DNA of 64,000 bases. Source: Monodelphis domestica (taxonomy: Eukaryota; Chordata; Mammalia; Didelphimorphia; Didelphidae). Location: assembly GCF_027887165.1 (NCBI RefSeq), contig NC_077230.1, positions 343,596,459 to 343,660,458 on the forward strand, written 5' to 3'. Numbering within the stretch: position 1 is the stretch's first letter; each line of letters starts with the position of its first letter. Below are positions 1 through 10,664 of this stretch, piece by piece. The notes beneath the pieces were generated by a model, which worked only from the letters and a program-made list of their open reading frames with translations, ran no database searches and had not been told where the DNA came from. The position numbers and the translations under genes were made by a program.

Positions 1-555
1 ATAAGCCATATATCTTTTGAAAGCATGAGATTATGTTTAGTTGCTTCCAAAGTAATTATCTGACTTATATGGCTAAGATTACTGAAACTTGATATCAAAA
101 TTCTGTGAATTATTAAGGTATGAGATATGTGGTAATAAATGAAAGGTTCCAGAAGAGATGCCACTGAAGAAAGCTTGCATAATAGATCCAAATCATGACT
201 TGTTTCTGGATGAACCTCTAAAAAAATGTTTAATTATAGAATATGATTTTAGAAGATTGTGAAGGGCATATTAAAAGAATAGTAAATTTGAAAAGAAAAT
301 AGTTTCATTGGTTAGGTTTTTAAACTATACACATTTTAATTTTTATTATAAAAATAAGATATTTTATCTTGATAAAATAGTATGGACTACTGGTGGAAAA
401 AATGCAAAATGTTTCATGAAAGAAGGTAAAGAAGCATCAGCTCTGACAGTATTTAACTCCTTGAAAACTGGCAGAGCTTTATTACGGAATTAGCAAATTA
501 AGAAAGTACTGCTATATGTAATAACAATATGTAATAACAAGCTTCATGCCAATAA
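1..555. other. AT-rich stretch without recognised gene
   Basis: No coding region or repeat family is recognised. The stretch lies on the 3' side of the minus-strand ADP/ATP carrier pseudogene, so its right part could be that transcript's 3' UTR. A short tandem of a 12-base unit (atgtaataacaa) lies near 515-540. A 61-codon frame at 308-493 has no recognisable similarity and looks like chance. Confidence 0.5.
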
Positions 556-559
556 TTCT

Positions 560-1460
560 GATGAACTGTCTCTGATGTCAACATTTAACAGCTGTTTGGT
601 TTTATCATACATACTCCTGTTCCTCAAAGGACATAAAAGAAGATTTTGCAGATGAAAGCCTGGAAGCCTTCACATTGATATATCTCCAAAAAACAGTCCA
701 GGGTTTCCCTTGGCCTGGAACTAGGCTTTTCACCAATGTCTATCATCATATGCCTTCTCACCGTATCCCAGGGTAGGTATTCACCCCTTGAACAATTAAA
801 AATAACACAAGGAATGGAGTTTCCTTTGGATTTGGTAATAAGCCCTTGATTGTGTCATAAGCTCCAAATAAAAGTCTTGCTACAGAACGATAACCTGAAA
901 ACAAAGTTCAAGTCCTTGGTATAAATCAGTAATACCTTCAGACTTTGCTATCTTATTAATGCAGTCACTTAAACCTTTGAACTGTTGTTCTGGAGGACCT
1001 TTTCCAATATTAGCCTCTAATTAAATTCAGGCAAAATCCAAAGGATATACTATACATACAGATGTTACTCCAGGAACCCTACCTAAAGCTAGACTAGCTT
1101 TCAGAACTGTTTATCTTTAACTCCTGACATGAAAATCTGCTTGTATTTGTCCTTAAAAGTGAAGTTTAGAACTTGTGTTGGAAAATATCAAATAATAGTT
1201 GACAAATTGCCATGCCCCAAACTGAAAAAGTCCTTGTCCCCTGGGATGCACACAAGGTGGCCCATGATGCCCTTGTACTGCACCTAGGGGATGAACTGCT
1301 TGGACAATGCCTGTGTCTGTAGCAATGGCTTCATGTGCTCTATGGACCTCACTGCAGTCTTGGACAAAGTGGCTGAGATACTGCTCATCAACAGGTCCAC
1401 AGGATGCCAATCTGGCAGCTGCTATAGCTGTGGTGACTTCTATTTGTGCTCCAGCTGACC
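560..1460 (-). pseudogene. SLC25A31: Processed pseudogene of ADP/ATP translocase 4 (SLC25A31-like)
   Basis: Intronless, broken copy of a mitochondrial ADP/ATP carrier, the inner-membrane ADP/ATP antiporter. Read on the minus strand with frame changes, carrier segments follow in the right order. Near 1395-1320 is the first helix with SKTAV. Near 1320-1215 come QYKG and the FFSFW/GNL segment. Near 1200-1090 are YFPTQ and FKDKYKQIFMSGV. Near 1000-900 is GKGP..QFKGL.DCI.KIAKS followed by LYQG. Near 860-790 is LLPNPKETPFLV. Near 760 is DTVRR, a relic of the RRRMMM signature, and near 690-660 are TLDCF.EIYQ and GFQAF. The C-terminal YDK.K is near 620-585. There are several stops and frameshifts. 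GKGP, KIAKS and KETPFLV fit the testis isoform ANT4 better than ANT1-3, judged from memory. The 5' limit is uncertain (1420-1490). No poly(A) tail or target duplication was seen. Confidence 0.85.
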
Positions 1461-1491
1461 CTTGCACTTGGACTCCCTGGCTCAATAGGGT

Positions 1492-2590
1492 TTAGGCCCT
1501 CTGTAACGTAGACTGGGTAGGAAGAAAAAACAGCACAGTAGTTGAGTCTGTGCCCAATCTTAAACCAGTCAGTTGTTCCATGTTCAGTTCTTGATCCACA
1601 TATGAGTTCATCAGGTGACAAATAAGATGATCTAGTCCTCTCATCTCTTCGAAGATTTTCCACATTGTGATGTGATCCACACAGTCAAAGGCTTTAGTGT
1701 AAGCAATGAAACAGAAGTAGGTGTTTTTCTGGAACTCCTTTGCTTTTTCTATAATCCAGCAAATGTTGGCAATTTGGTCTCTAGTTCCTCTGCCTTTTTG
1801 AAAACCAGCCTGTATGCCAGTAATTCTTGGTTCACATTTTTTTAAGGCCAAAACTTGCAGAATCTTAAACACGAATGAGTGCAATTGTTTAGTAATTTGA
1901 ACATTAATTGGTCTTGTCCTTCTTTAGGACTAGAACACAAAGTGATCTTTTCCAGTTCTGTGGCCACTTGAGTTTTCCAAATTTGCTGGCATATTGAGTT
2001 TTAAATGGCTTAACTGGAATTCTGTCACTTCCACTAGCAATGTTAGCAATGCTTCCTAAGGCCCATTTGACTTCCTTCTTTAGGATACATAGCTCTAGAT
2101 CAGTAACTACATCATCATGGTTATCAATGATATTAAGATTTTCTTGTATAGTTCTTCTGTATAGTCTTTCTGCCTATTCTTAATCTCTTCTATTTGTGTT
2201 AAATCCCCACCATTTTTATCTCTTATCATGCCCATTTTTGCATAAAACACTCCCTTTCTATCTCTAATATTCCTGAGGGGCAGCTAGATGAGAGGGTGAA
2301 TAGAAGGCCAATCCTTGAATTAGGAGATTCATCTTTCTGAGTTCAAATATAGACTCAGATACTTACTAGCTGTGTGACCCTGGGAAAGTCATTTAACCCT
2401 GTTGACCTCAGGTTCTTCATCTGTAAAATGAGCTGGAGAAGAAAATGGCAAACCACACCAGTTTTTTTGCTAAGAAAACCCTAAATGGGGTCAGTAAGAG
2501 TCAGACATGACTGAAAGGATTAAACAACAATAAAAATTCTTGAAGAGATCTCCTGTCTTTCCCATTCTATTGTTTTCTTCTTTTCATTGT
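1492..2590 (-). mobile_element. RTE (BovB-type) LINE reverse transcriptase fragment
   Basis: A minus-strand frame from 1884 leftwards encodes part of a non-LTR reverse transcriptase: AGFQKGRGTRDQI, then IIEKAKEFQKN, then AFDCVDH of motif A. In RTE elements the catalytic Asp precedes this segment; here it reads FIAYTKAFD, so that Asp is lost. A frameshift near 1660 leads to HGTTDWFKIG, after which similarity stops at about 1553. Upstream sequence (about 2100-1885) and 2540-2590 also fit RTE, interrupted by a SINE at 2275-2537. The element is dead and lacks its 3' half. The 1492-1553 stretch is not assigned. Confidence 0.8.
2275..2537 (+). repeat. Marsupial tRNA-SINE with RTE-like tail (MAR1-type)
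   Basis: Starts at GGGGCAGCTAGATG, has the tRNA-related part with TAGCTGTGTGACCCTGG, then CTTCATCTGTAAAATG, and ends in the RTE/BovB-like tail ATGGGGTCAGTAAGAGTCAG plus an AACAACAATAAAA end. Possible target duplication: attcctga at about 2267-2274 and attcttga at about 2539-2546. It splits the RTE element. Confidence 0.8.
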
Positions 2591-2720
2591 TCATTCTTTA
2601 GAATTAAATTATTTAGTTTCCAATTGACTTTTAATTTATGTATCCATGGCTAGAAGCATGTTTCATTCTGATCTTTTGTGGGTTTTGCTCCATCCAGGAT
2701 TTAATTTCAAATGCTATTTT
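2590..2720 (-). mobile_element. Small L1 ORF2 fragment
   Basis: The text around attctttagaattaaattatttagtttccaatt parallels the inverted L1 at 54.04-54.09 kb, so it is a short antisense piece of the L1 ORF2 region. Boundaries are approximate. Confidence 0.5.
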
Positions 2721-2794
2721 AAAGTTGTTGGGAAAGAAATGTTAGAATTTGGCTGAGTATTTCCTTTACTCTGTCATCTTGGTTCCACCCCTGG

Positions 2795-3030
2795 AAGTCT
2801 CTCCCAATATATTTCAAAAACATTTCATGGGGTTGTCCAAAAGTATAATAAGTTGCCTTGAGATGTAGTGTGTTCCTCCTCTTCACTTCCACCTCCAAGG
2901 TATTCAAGATGAGACTTGCTGATCACTTGTCAAGTGTATTGCAACTGAGATTTCTTTTTCATATATGGGATCATTTAGATGGCGACTGAAGCCTCTCCCA
3001 AGTCTCATTTTCTGTGATTTTTGTGAGTCT
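2795..3030 (+). mobile_element. CR1/L3 LINE 3' end
   Basis: The order of motifs fits the CR1/L3 3' tail: gttgtccaaaag, ttgcctt, ggtattcaag, gatgagacttgctgatcacttgt, and finally ctgtgattttgtgag-like sequence. Diverged and non-coding. Confidence 0.65.
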
Positions 3031-3375
3031 TAGCAATTCTACCTTCTATCCCTCCATTATCTATCCCTTTCCATAAAATTCCCAATAAAATATATTTTGA
3101 CATTCATTTGATCTACTAGCTTTGTTTGAGTTTTGACCTCTTCAAAAAAATATAAAAATGTGTAGCTTTGAGCAACAATTTAGAGGGAGCTTCTCTCTAG
3201 CACTTAGCCTCTTAGTGTTAGATGATTCTAAGTAATATCTGGATTAATTAAGGTTAAATTATGTCTTGAGAAATTTAAGCTGAGTTAATGCTTCCACATC
3301 TCTAATGAAATGTGGATTGTATTAATGATTTTTAATCTAATAAACTATCAGGAAACCATTTCTTCTCCCTTTATT
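3030..3375. other. AT-rich stretch, nothing recognised
   Basis: No coding frame, repeat or motif could be supported here. Confidence 0.4.
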
Positions 3376-3588
3376 TATTAAAAAAATTTTTTTTAAAACC
3401 CTTACCTTCCATCTTGGAGTCACTGTGTATTGGCTCCAAAGCAGAAGAGTGGTAAGAGCTGGGCAATGGGGATTAAATGACTTGCCCAGGGTCACATAGC
3501 TGGGAAATGTCTGAGGCCAGATTTGAACCTAGGACCTCCCATCTCTAGACTTGACTCTCAATCCACTGAGTCACCCAGATGCCACCTC
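3376..3588 (-). repeat. Marsupial tRNA-SINE (SINE1-type)
   Basis: Inverted copy. T/A-rich tail at the left, then CCCTTACCTTCCATCTTGG, ATTGGCTCCAAAGCAGAAGAG, CTTGCCCAGGGTCACA and the tRNA-like head ending CCCAGATGCCACC. Such heads resemble tRNA but are SINE promoters, not tRNA genes. Confidence 0.9.
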
Positions 3589-3602
3589 TTCTCCCTTTAA
3601 AA

Positions 3603-3896
3603 TGTAAGATTCAAGCCAATGACCAATACTCCAAATATTATATTTTATAAAATTTATTAATAATCACTTGAAGTAAAGGAATAAAAGGGAAATTGAAGTA
3701 TAAAAATGTAATTATCTAACCAAAATAAGACCATGTGGATAGTTCTCTCACCTCTCCCAAAAAGCCTACTTCAGCCAGTCACAATCTCAAGAAGAGGGGG
3801 GGGGGGGTAGGGCTACCCAAAATTTATATCCTCTTTACATTAGAAGGAACATGGGATGCAGAGAATTGTAGTTTTAGGGTTCAAATTATAATTACA
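3603..3896 (-). mobile_element. Candidate diverged solo LTR
   Basis: Begins TGTAAG and ends ATTACA. It has TTTATT (AATAAA on the minus strand) near 3650 and, near its right end, a sequence resembling the ...GTTCAAAT...TTACA end of the LTRs at 12.6 and 23.2 kb. No target duplication is visible. A run of 12 G lies at about 3797-3808. Confidence 0.4.
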
Positions 3897-3899
3897 CAT

Positions 3900-4310
3900 A
3901 CACTATAAAAGCCTGGATACTCAAAACATTACTCTAGAGCTCTTTGCTCAGGTGGAGATACTACATTCCTCTGTTTGGTTTGGTAGGAAACCATTAAAGA
4001 TGACTTTGATCAGTTTTAATCTGAAATTAAAATTGAATTTGGTTTCTTCCCCAGGTAGTTAACTAGAAGGGTATATCATATTAAAAATCAATCAACACAT
4101 CTTTATTTCTAAATCAACTAGCATCTATTAAATGCTTACTAAGTAGTGTGAACTATACAAAGCAAAGCACAAAGAAGAGACAAAAACAATCCTCTATGTT
4201 TAAGGAGCTTATATTCTAATGGGGAAGATGCAATACATACATTGTGTTTTTATTTTGTAATGAAAAGTTTTAAGTTCCTTTTGAGAAAAAAAAATGTTTT
4301 TAAGGATGAG
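3900..4310. other. Mostly unassigned; weak L2-like segment
   Basis: Around 4110-4230 the phrases attaaatgcttact, aaggagcttatattctaatgggg and a cluster of A resemble L2-derived tails common in mammals. The rest is not recognised. Confidence 0.4.
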
Positions 4311-4889
4311 AAATTTTCTGCCTTCCAGAATCCAGAGACAGATTTCCTTGTAGAAAATGCCATGGAGATACCCATGGAGACTGCACGCTATTCCAGGAGT
4401 TCCTGAGCAAAACTGAATGTGCAGAACTGAACTTTGGGGGGGTTGAATATATTTGTTTTTATGTACGTTGTTGTACCAAAGTGGACTGGCCCCTAGTTGG
4501 TTTTGTTCTTGATTTCCTTTTGTTTCCTTATCCCCAAGTTGTTGTATTTTCCCTGTGTAAAATTGTATGTACCTTAATTATGTTTAAAATGATCCATTGG
4601 GGAGACTGGTCTGATCTCCCAAAGGATCAAAGGGGGACAATGTGCAGATGGAAAATTTGCAACACGTGAGCTACATTCCCAGCATCCTTTTAAGTTACAT
4701 CATCATTTTACATTAGGATGCTTAGGAAATAAATTTGGCTGAGACCCATGCTGTGGGCTCTTTTTTGGAGCTTGTGCTTTTGGTAAAGTGCTGCAGGTAT
4801 GAGTCTCTGCCTCTCTTTGCTCTGCTCACTTGACTGGAAGAACCTTTTTTGTTTCCCCTCTCTTTCTGATTATTAATAAAAATCCTACA
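4311..4889 (+). mobile_element. Candidate ERV 3' end with LTR at 4641-4889
   Basis: A polypurine-tract-like AAAGGGGGACAA at 4629-4640 directly precedes TGTGCAGATGG. The 249-base unit that follows ends CCTACA and has AATAAA near 4877. That is the arrangement of a 3' LTR on the plus strand. A 62-codon frame at 4481-4669 crosses the boundary and has no recognised similarity. No 5' LTR or target duplication was found. Confidence 0.4.
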
Positions 4890-4929
4890 ATTTAGATTAG
4901 ATGAAAAGTAATCTGAAAGGATAACGCAT

Positions 4930-5335
4930 TAGCAACTGGGGAGAATTGGAAAAAGTCTCCTGTAGAAGGTAACATTTGAGCTGAGCCTTGAAGAAAGTCA
5001 AGGAAACTAAGACAGAAGAGGGCAGAGAATTCTGGGCACAAAGGCATGAACATAGGAAAGGGAGTGTTGTGCTCAAGGAATAGCAAGTAGGCCAGGGTAG
5101 CTAGACTGTAGAGTATAGGTAGTATTATAAGCATAAAAAGACTGGAAAGGTAGGAAGGGGCCAATTTATGAAGAACTAGAAATGCCATAGTTCCAAAGAA
5201 CTGTAATTTTATATATGTTTGTGTATATAATTTGATCCTGGAGGCAACAGGTAGCCATAGGAGCTTACTATATAGGGATAGGATGAGGATAGGGTAGGAA
5301 CTGGGGGATAGTCTGTCTAATACTTTAGAAAACTC
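4930..5335 (-). mobile_element. L2-like LINE remnant (antisense)
   Basis: Phrases such as taacatttgagctgagccttgaag, attctgggcacaaaggcat and gaatagcaagtaggccag match the antisense of the mammalian L2 3' region in order. Very diverged. Confidence 0.55.
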
Positions 5336-5340
5336 ATATT

Positions 5341-5700
5341 GAGGGGCAGATTGGTGACTCAGTGGTTGGCGACACAGGCCTAGAGAAAGGATGCCCTGGG
5401 TTCCAATCTGGCCTCAGACACTTCCTAGCTATGTGACCTTGGGCAAGCCACTTAACCTCGATAACAATTAAACAACTTATGCCTTGGAACCAATATGCAC
5501 AGTATTAATTTTTTAAAAAATAAAAACCCTTACCTTCCATCTTAAAGTCAATACTGTGTATTGGTTCCAAGGCAGAAGAGTGGTAAGGGCTAGGCAATGG
5601 GGGTTAAGTGACTTGCCCAGGGTCACACAGCTGGGAAGTGTCTGAGTTTGGATTTGAGCAGTATTAATTCTAAGGCAGAAGTTGTGTTTTTTAAAAAAAA
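5341..5700 (+). repeat. tRNA-SINE (SINE1-type) split by a second SINE
   Basis: Plus-strand copy from GGGGCAGATTGGTGACTCAG through CTTGGGCAAGCCACTTAACC to cagtattaatt at 5510. It resumes at 5659 with cagtattaattctaaggcagaag. The interruption is the inverted SINE below. Confidence 0.85.
5511..5658 (-). repeat. 5'-truncated tRNA-SINE nested in the SINE above
   Basis: Inverted copy with A/T tail at the left, CCCTTACCTTCCATC, GGTTCCAAGGCAGAAGAG and CTTGCCCAGGGTCACACAG, stopping at GGATTTGAG. Flanked by an exact 11-base duplication, cagtattaatt, at 5500-5510 and 5659-5669, which proves a separate insertion event. Confidence 0.9.
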
Positions 5701-6900
5701 TCTTATTGGAATATGAACCAAGTATGGTCTAGATTGGAGAGAGACTTGTGTTGGGGAGACCAAGTAGAAGGCCATTACTATTATCTAAATGATAAGGGTA
5801 TGGACTAGTGGTTGTGTGAGTGGAGAGCAAGGAACATATACAAGAGAGGATGTGAAGGTAGAAATAACTAGATTTGAAATGTATTGGATTTATATAATCA
5901 ATTGAGAATGAGTAGTTGGGGGTGATGTTGAAGTTATAGACCTAGGGGACTTGACAGCAAAAGAGAAATTGAGAAGAGGGGAAAATTGTGGGGTGGGTGT
6001 GGGGGCCAGGGAAGGAAATAACAGGTTCAGTTTTAGATCTGTTGAGTTTGAGATATCTATGATATATGTAGTTTGAGATATCCAAAAGGCAAGTTGGTGC
6101 ATAATTACGGATTCAGAGATAGGTTAGAGTTGGATAAAGATTTGAAAATTGTCTTCCCAGAAAAAAACATAATTAAATCGATGGGTGCTGATGAAATTAC
6201 CAAGTGACAAAGTCTAGAGCATAAAAAGAGGGACCAGCATAGAGTTTTAACTTTCATTCATAGTTAATAGGCATGAGATGAAGAGCCAGCAAATGAGACT
6301 GAGAAATATTTAGATAGAAAGAGAACTAGGAGGGAACGATATCAGGAAAATTGAGAAAGGAGAGAAAATATCCAGGAAGCAAGGTGGTCATCAGAGTCAA
6401 ATATTATACAGGATGTAGATTAAGAAAAGATCATTTTGTTTGGCAATTAAAAAATACTGGTAACTTTAAAGAAGGAAGTTTCTGGAGACTGATAATGTTC
6501 GAAGCTATATTACAGGTGGTTTAGAAGACAATGAGAGGAAAGAATGTGGAGGCAAAATTATAGGTGGTTTTCTTAAGATAAGTCATAAAGGATTATGACA
6601 GGAAAATAAATTTCCTAATGAATGGAAGAAAGATGGGTGTGTTTATAGGCAACAGGGAAGGAACAAATACCTAGAAAAAAGATCAGAGGTAACAGAGAGG
6701 GTGAGGATGATAATTGGGTAATTTGGAGTAGAGAATAAGATCAAGGGTTCATGATGAGGGGATGGCTTTGGTAAGGAGGAGGCCTACCTCTTTATCTGAA
6801 GTAAGAGTGAAGGAGCCATCAGTAGGGGAAGACATTCTAATGAGATGAGATGAGGAGGTGGGGAAAAGAAAGAGCCCTCAGTGTGTAATTGGCCTCAGTT
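5700..6900 (-). mobile_element. L2-like LINE remnant (antisense), continued
   Basis: Purine-rich sequence with phrases such as ttgagtttgagatatctat, gggtgctgatgaaattaccaagtg and aagagccagcaaatgagactgagaaa, which fit an old mammalian LINE in antisense. No coding capacity. The family assignment is from memory. Confidence 0.45.
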
Positions 6901-7029
6901 TTTCTGGTGAAGTATGAAACCTCAACTGAAATGGTGGGAGAAGGGGTGCCATTGGGAGGCTTGGAAAGAGACAAGAAGGGTTGGAGTAGTCATTAAAGAG
7001 AATGGGATATTTAGGGCCTACTGTGTGTC

Positions 7030-7900
7030 TGAGAACATTCTAATTATTTGCCACCCATTGTTATCCTCCTGCCTGGCAAATTCCCTCCTCTATTACTCTC
7101 TCTATTTACATGTTACATAACCTTAGTATGCCTATGAGTGAACTATTCCCAACACCCATCTCCTATTCTCTCAACTCTATCCTTCTCAACCCTACCACAC
7201 CTATGTTCTACTTCAATTCTGCTTTCCTTTCCACCATGTCCATTGGAATTACCAATTGAAAACTAACAAATTTCTCTCCATTGGACCTCTCATATTCTTC
7301 ACCTATTCACTAAAACCTGGTTTTCTATGGATAACATCACATACTTGGCCATCTTCTTCATACCTTCACTCACTTATTCCCACTTCCTTACTCACAAATA
7401 TTGCTTCTGGTAGGAGAGTTGAAATCCTGCTTGCTTTCCACAGTCACTCCCATACTTTCCCTTTGCCACTTTAACTTGGCAATTTCTCCTCCTTTGAAAC
7501 TCACTCCATCAAAATCTATCATCTAGTCCAGAACATAGTGCCTGTTATCTGCCAGCTTACCAATTCAGAACTGCTCCTTTCTCAAAGAATTTAATATCTG
7601 ACTCACTGGCTTCCTTTCCTGCCCTTATAACAAGGAGACTTTCATATTTATATCGATGCCCTCTCAACTATCCCACACTCTCAGTTTCTCAATCTTCTTA
7701 AATGCGTGATGTCCTCTCTTCCGCCTCAGCCACACACAGAGATGACCACATTCAAGATCACACCATCACTCACAGGTGTTCCATGGTCAGATATATTGCT
7801 AGTCATCTATTTGGCAATAACCCTATATCATTCCACAGCTCCTTATGCCTTACCTACTTCTAACCCTACTCTTCTTTTAATTGTATTTTTATATCATTAG
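7030..7900 (+). pseudogene. L2/CR1-group LINE endonuclease remnant
   Basis: Decayed plus-strand coding sequence of an APE-type endonuclease, which nicks target DNA for retrotransposition. Across frames one reads an ETW-like segment with LTETWF near 7310, then CYLPAYQFRTAPFS near 7545-7585. Near 7630-7690 is a relic of the GDFNIH motif, reading GDFHIYIDALS-like after a small disruption. Near 7725-7770 is SATHRDDHIQDH, a relic of ATHxxGHTLDL. Many stops and frameshifts. The motif order supports the L2/CR1 group; the exact family is not certain. Confidence 0.6.
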
Positions 7901-7904
7901 CATA

Positions 7905-8225
7905 AAATTTTAATTTGATTTTTAAACAGTTAACATTCATTTTCTCCCCTCTCTGTTGAAAGAAAAAAAAAGATTAAAAAAATGCCTCCTAACAAGTATG
8001 TTGTCAAGTAAAACAAATTTCCATATTTTTCCATATCAATATATACATATATATTTTATCTATAATTTTGTACTCTGAATCTATCAGGTCTCTGACAGGA
8101 GGCGGATAATGCGTTTCATCTTCCATCCTCTGGAATCATGGTTAGTTATGGCACTGCTCTGAGTTCTTGTATCAATCAAAGTAACTCTTATTTATAATGT
8201 TGTTATTGTTTAAATTGTCCTCCTA
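7905..8225 (-). mobile_element. Old L1-type 3' end (antisense)
   Basis: Contains aggtctctgacaggaggcggataatgcgtttcatc and catcctctggaatcatggttag-like phrases typical of older marsupial L1 3' ends in antisense. A related piece is at 57.4 kb. Confidence 0.55.
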
Positions 8226-8893
8226 ATCTTTCTAGGCTTCTTATTCATTAGATTGACGTCTGGTCAAACAGTCTCCAAAATTGTTAAATGTTCAGTGTGG
8301 ATATTTTATGCCACAGAAATCTGCATACATTACAAATCCGGGCTTGATTTATTGTCTTATTGGTTTCTAGACTTAAGAAAGTGATGGAGAAAATATTAAT
8401 AATATAGCTTAAACTTAAATAGAGGTTGTAATTAAACTGGATTGGATACAGTTGTCCTAAGCCTAGAACTGTTTCTCGGATATGGAATGTTATTGTTAAG
8501 AGACCCCAACCTGCCTTGGAAACCCAGCAACTAACTGAGGAGCAGGAAGTGATGTCTGCACCAGAAGGTTCTTACATATCACAATCAATTTTCACATTAT
8601 GACCCCAAACCAGGGTTTCCTCTGGGAACATCAGAATATAACTCATATCCAAGTCTTCCCTGAAAGGGGAAAAGACTCTCAGGTTCCGTATAAACACTAA
8701 GGTTAACAATACATCAAGTTCAGGACAAACTTTATTTCATTCTTAGAAAATCCCCCAAAGAAAAGACTTGCACCCAAGACCATGAACAGAAAAAAACAAT
8801 CCTCTCTTTGATGGCTTCTACTTCTTTCAGAAGACTATACAGCCCTCCAGCCTTATAATACTACTCTAAAGTTGACTTTCCCTTACTCATCCA

Positions 8894-8935
<42 letters not shown>

Positions 8936-9670
8936 CACATACAACTACAAAGAACTTCAGATCAGCACAGAAGCACGTAATCCTTTTTCTCCGCTGATCT
9001 TCACTTTGAAGCTCTCAGCTAGGACTAGGAACTCCTCATAATTCCACCATTCCTCTGCCTTTCCTGACTTTGTCTTCTACCTTTTAAAGACCAAGGCCAT
9101 GGGTATTGCTCAGGAGCATGAAATTGCATGGAATGGATCTCTCCTAACAGTCCGATGTTGCGGTGCAGCAGTAAGACATGGAACATCACTGTTTTCAAAG
9201 AACTAAGTGGAAGCATCATGCCAAGGGCAATAGAGAGATACATAGATGTTTGAGAAATGAATGAGTAACTTCAAAGGCAAATAGGATTAAAAAATGCTAT
9301 CCAGGAATTATATGAGGCAGAGAAGAAGAGTTCATCAAATAGTGAGAGATGGCAGGTGGACAGTAAGAATGTCCTGCAGGCATTCTCTCAAAGTCAGGAG
9401 AAAATGAGGAGAATCTCTACCATGCTGGATGGATTCTAAGTGGTCAACTTTTGCAACAATCTAGACAAGAGCTGCATCAGAGGATATAGGCAGATATGGG
9501 TGGGTTAGGATCTCCATCATTGGAGAAAACGCCTGAATCAATAAATTCCTAGTTGAGTCTGTTGACAGTTTACAGTCAGGTAATTACTAGATCCAATTAG
9601 GTTTGCCCATAGAATGGCTTTCAAATGGAATGAGGTTTCTACATCCAAGAGAGGCAATAGAAGCATTGGT
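8225..9670. other. Non-repeat sequence with a CA microsatellite
   Basis: No repeat family recognised except (CA)n at 8896-8933. A 72-codon minus-strand frame at 9025-9243 has no recognised similarity. No splice-flanked exon could be defended. Confidence 0.4.
8896..8933. repeat. (CA)n microsatellite
   Basis: About 18 uninterrupted CA units. Confidence 0.95.
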
Positions 9671-9674
9671 CTTT

Positions 9675-9895
9675 CCTATCCAATGAAGAAGTATGGTTTA
9701 GTGGGAAGAGCACTGGAATTGTAGTCAGTGGGTCCAAGATCAAGCCCTAGCTTTGCAACTTATTAACCAAATCATTCCCCTTCCTGGACCTGAGGCTCCT
9801 CAAATTTAAAGTTGGGGAGGGTGCTGAACTATATGACCTCAAAATCTTTCTGAGATGACCCCTGTAATCTTCTCTAGATCTTATATTCCTCCTCT
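9675..9895 (+). repeat. MIR-like CORE-SINE
   Basis: tRNA-like start (gtttagtgggaagagcactgg), core (caagccctagctttgcaact, cctggacctgaggctcctca) and a tail related to LINE 3' ends. Typical of old marsupial/mammalian CORE-SINEs. Confidence 0.6.
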
Positions 9896-9939
9896 GCAGA
9901 ATGGTAGATTTAGATTAGATCAAAGGTTCTACAGATAAC

Positions 9940-10650
9940 TATGCCCAAAGGGCTCTAAAAGACTATCTGCCCTTTGATCCAGCCATAGCACTGCTGGATT
10001 ATACCCCAAAGAGATAATAAGGAAAAAGACTTGTACAAGAATATTCATAGCTGTGCTCTTTGTGGTGGCCAAAAATTGGAAAATGAGGAGATGCCCTTCA
10101 ATTGGGGAATGGCTGAACAAATTGTGGTATATGTTGGTGATGGAATGCTATTGTGCTCAAAGGAATAATAAAATGGAGGAATTCCATGGAGACTGGAACA
10201 ACCTCCAGGAAGTGATGCAGAGTGAAAGGAGCAGAACCAGGAGAACATTGTACATAGGGATTGATACACTGTGGCACAATCAAATGTAATGGACTTCTTC
10301 ATTAGTGGCAAGGCAGTGATCCTGAACAACCCAGAAGGTTATAGGAGAAAAAACACTTTCTACATTCAGAGGAAAAACTGTGGGAGTAAAAACACCAAAG
10401 AAAAACAACTGCTCAAATACATGGGTCGAAGGGGATATGATTGGGGATGTAGATTCTAAATGAACATCCTAGTGCAAATACCAACAACATGGAAATAGGT
10501 TCTGATCAAGGACACATGCAATAACCAGTGTAACTACATGTCAGCTATGGGGGGGGGGAGGAGAGGGGTGAATAGAAAATGATTTTTGTAAACAAGGAAT
10601 AATGTTTAGAATTGACCAAAGAAAAGAAAAGAAAAAGAAGAGAAAAAAAT
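9940..10650 (+). mobile_element. 5'-truncated L1, ORF2 C-terminus plus 3' UTR
   Basis: Begins inside the last part of L1 ORF2 (LPFDPAIALL near 9967, then FVVAKNWK, GEWLNKLWYM, EFHGDWNNLQEVMQSE at 10053-10289), with a few frame breaks upstream. A marsupial-type 3' UTR and an A-rich tail follow at 10617-10650. Flanked by an exact 14-base target duplication, gttctacagataac, at 9926-9939 and 10651-10664. The clear duplication and modest decay suggest a fairly young insertion. Confidence 0.9.
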
Positions 10651-10664
10651 GTTCTACAGATAAC

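Noticed and set aside
9025..9243. 72-codon minus frame in non-repeat sequence
   Set aside because: No recognised similarity, no splice or poly(A) context; kept only as unassigned sequence.
10053..10459. Apparent small proteins on both strands
   Set aside because: They are the L1 ORF2 C-terminus and its antisense shadows.
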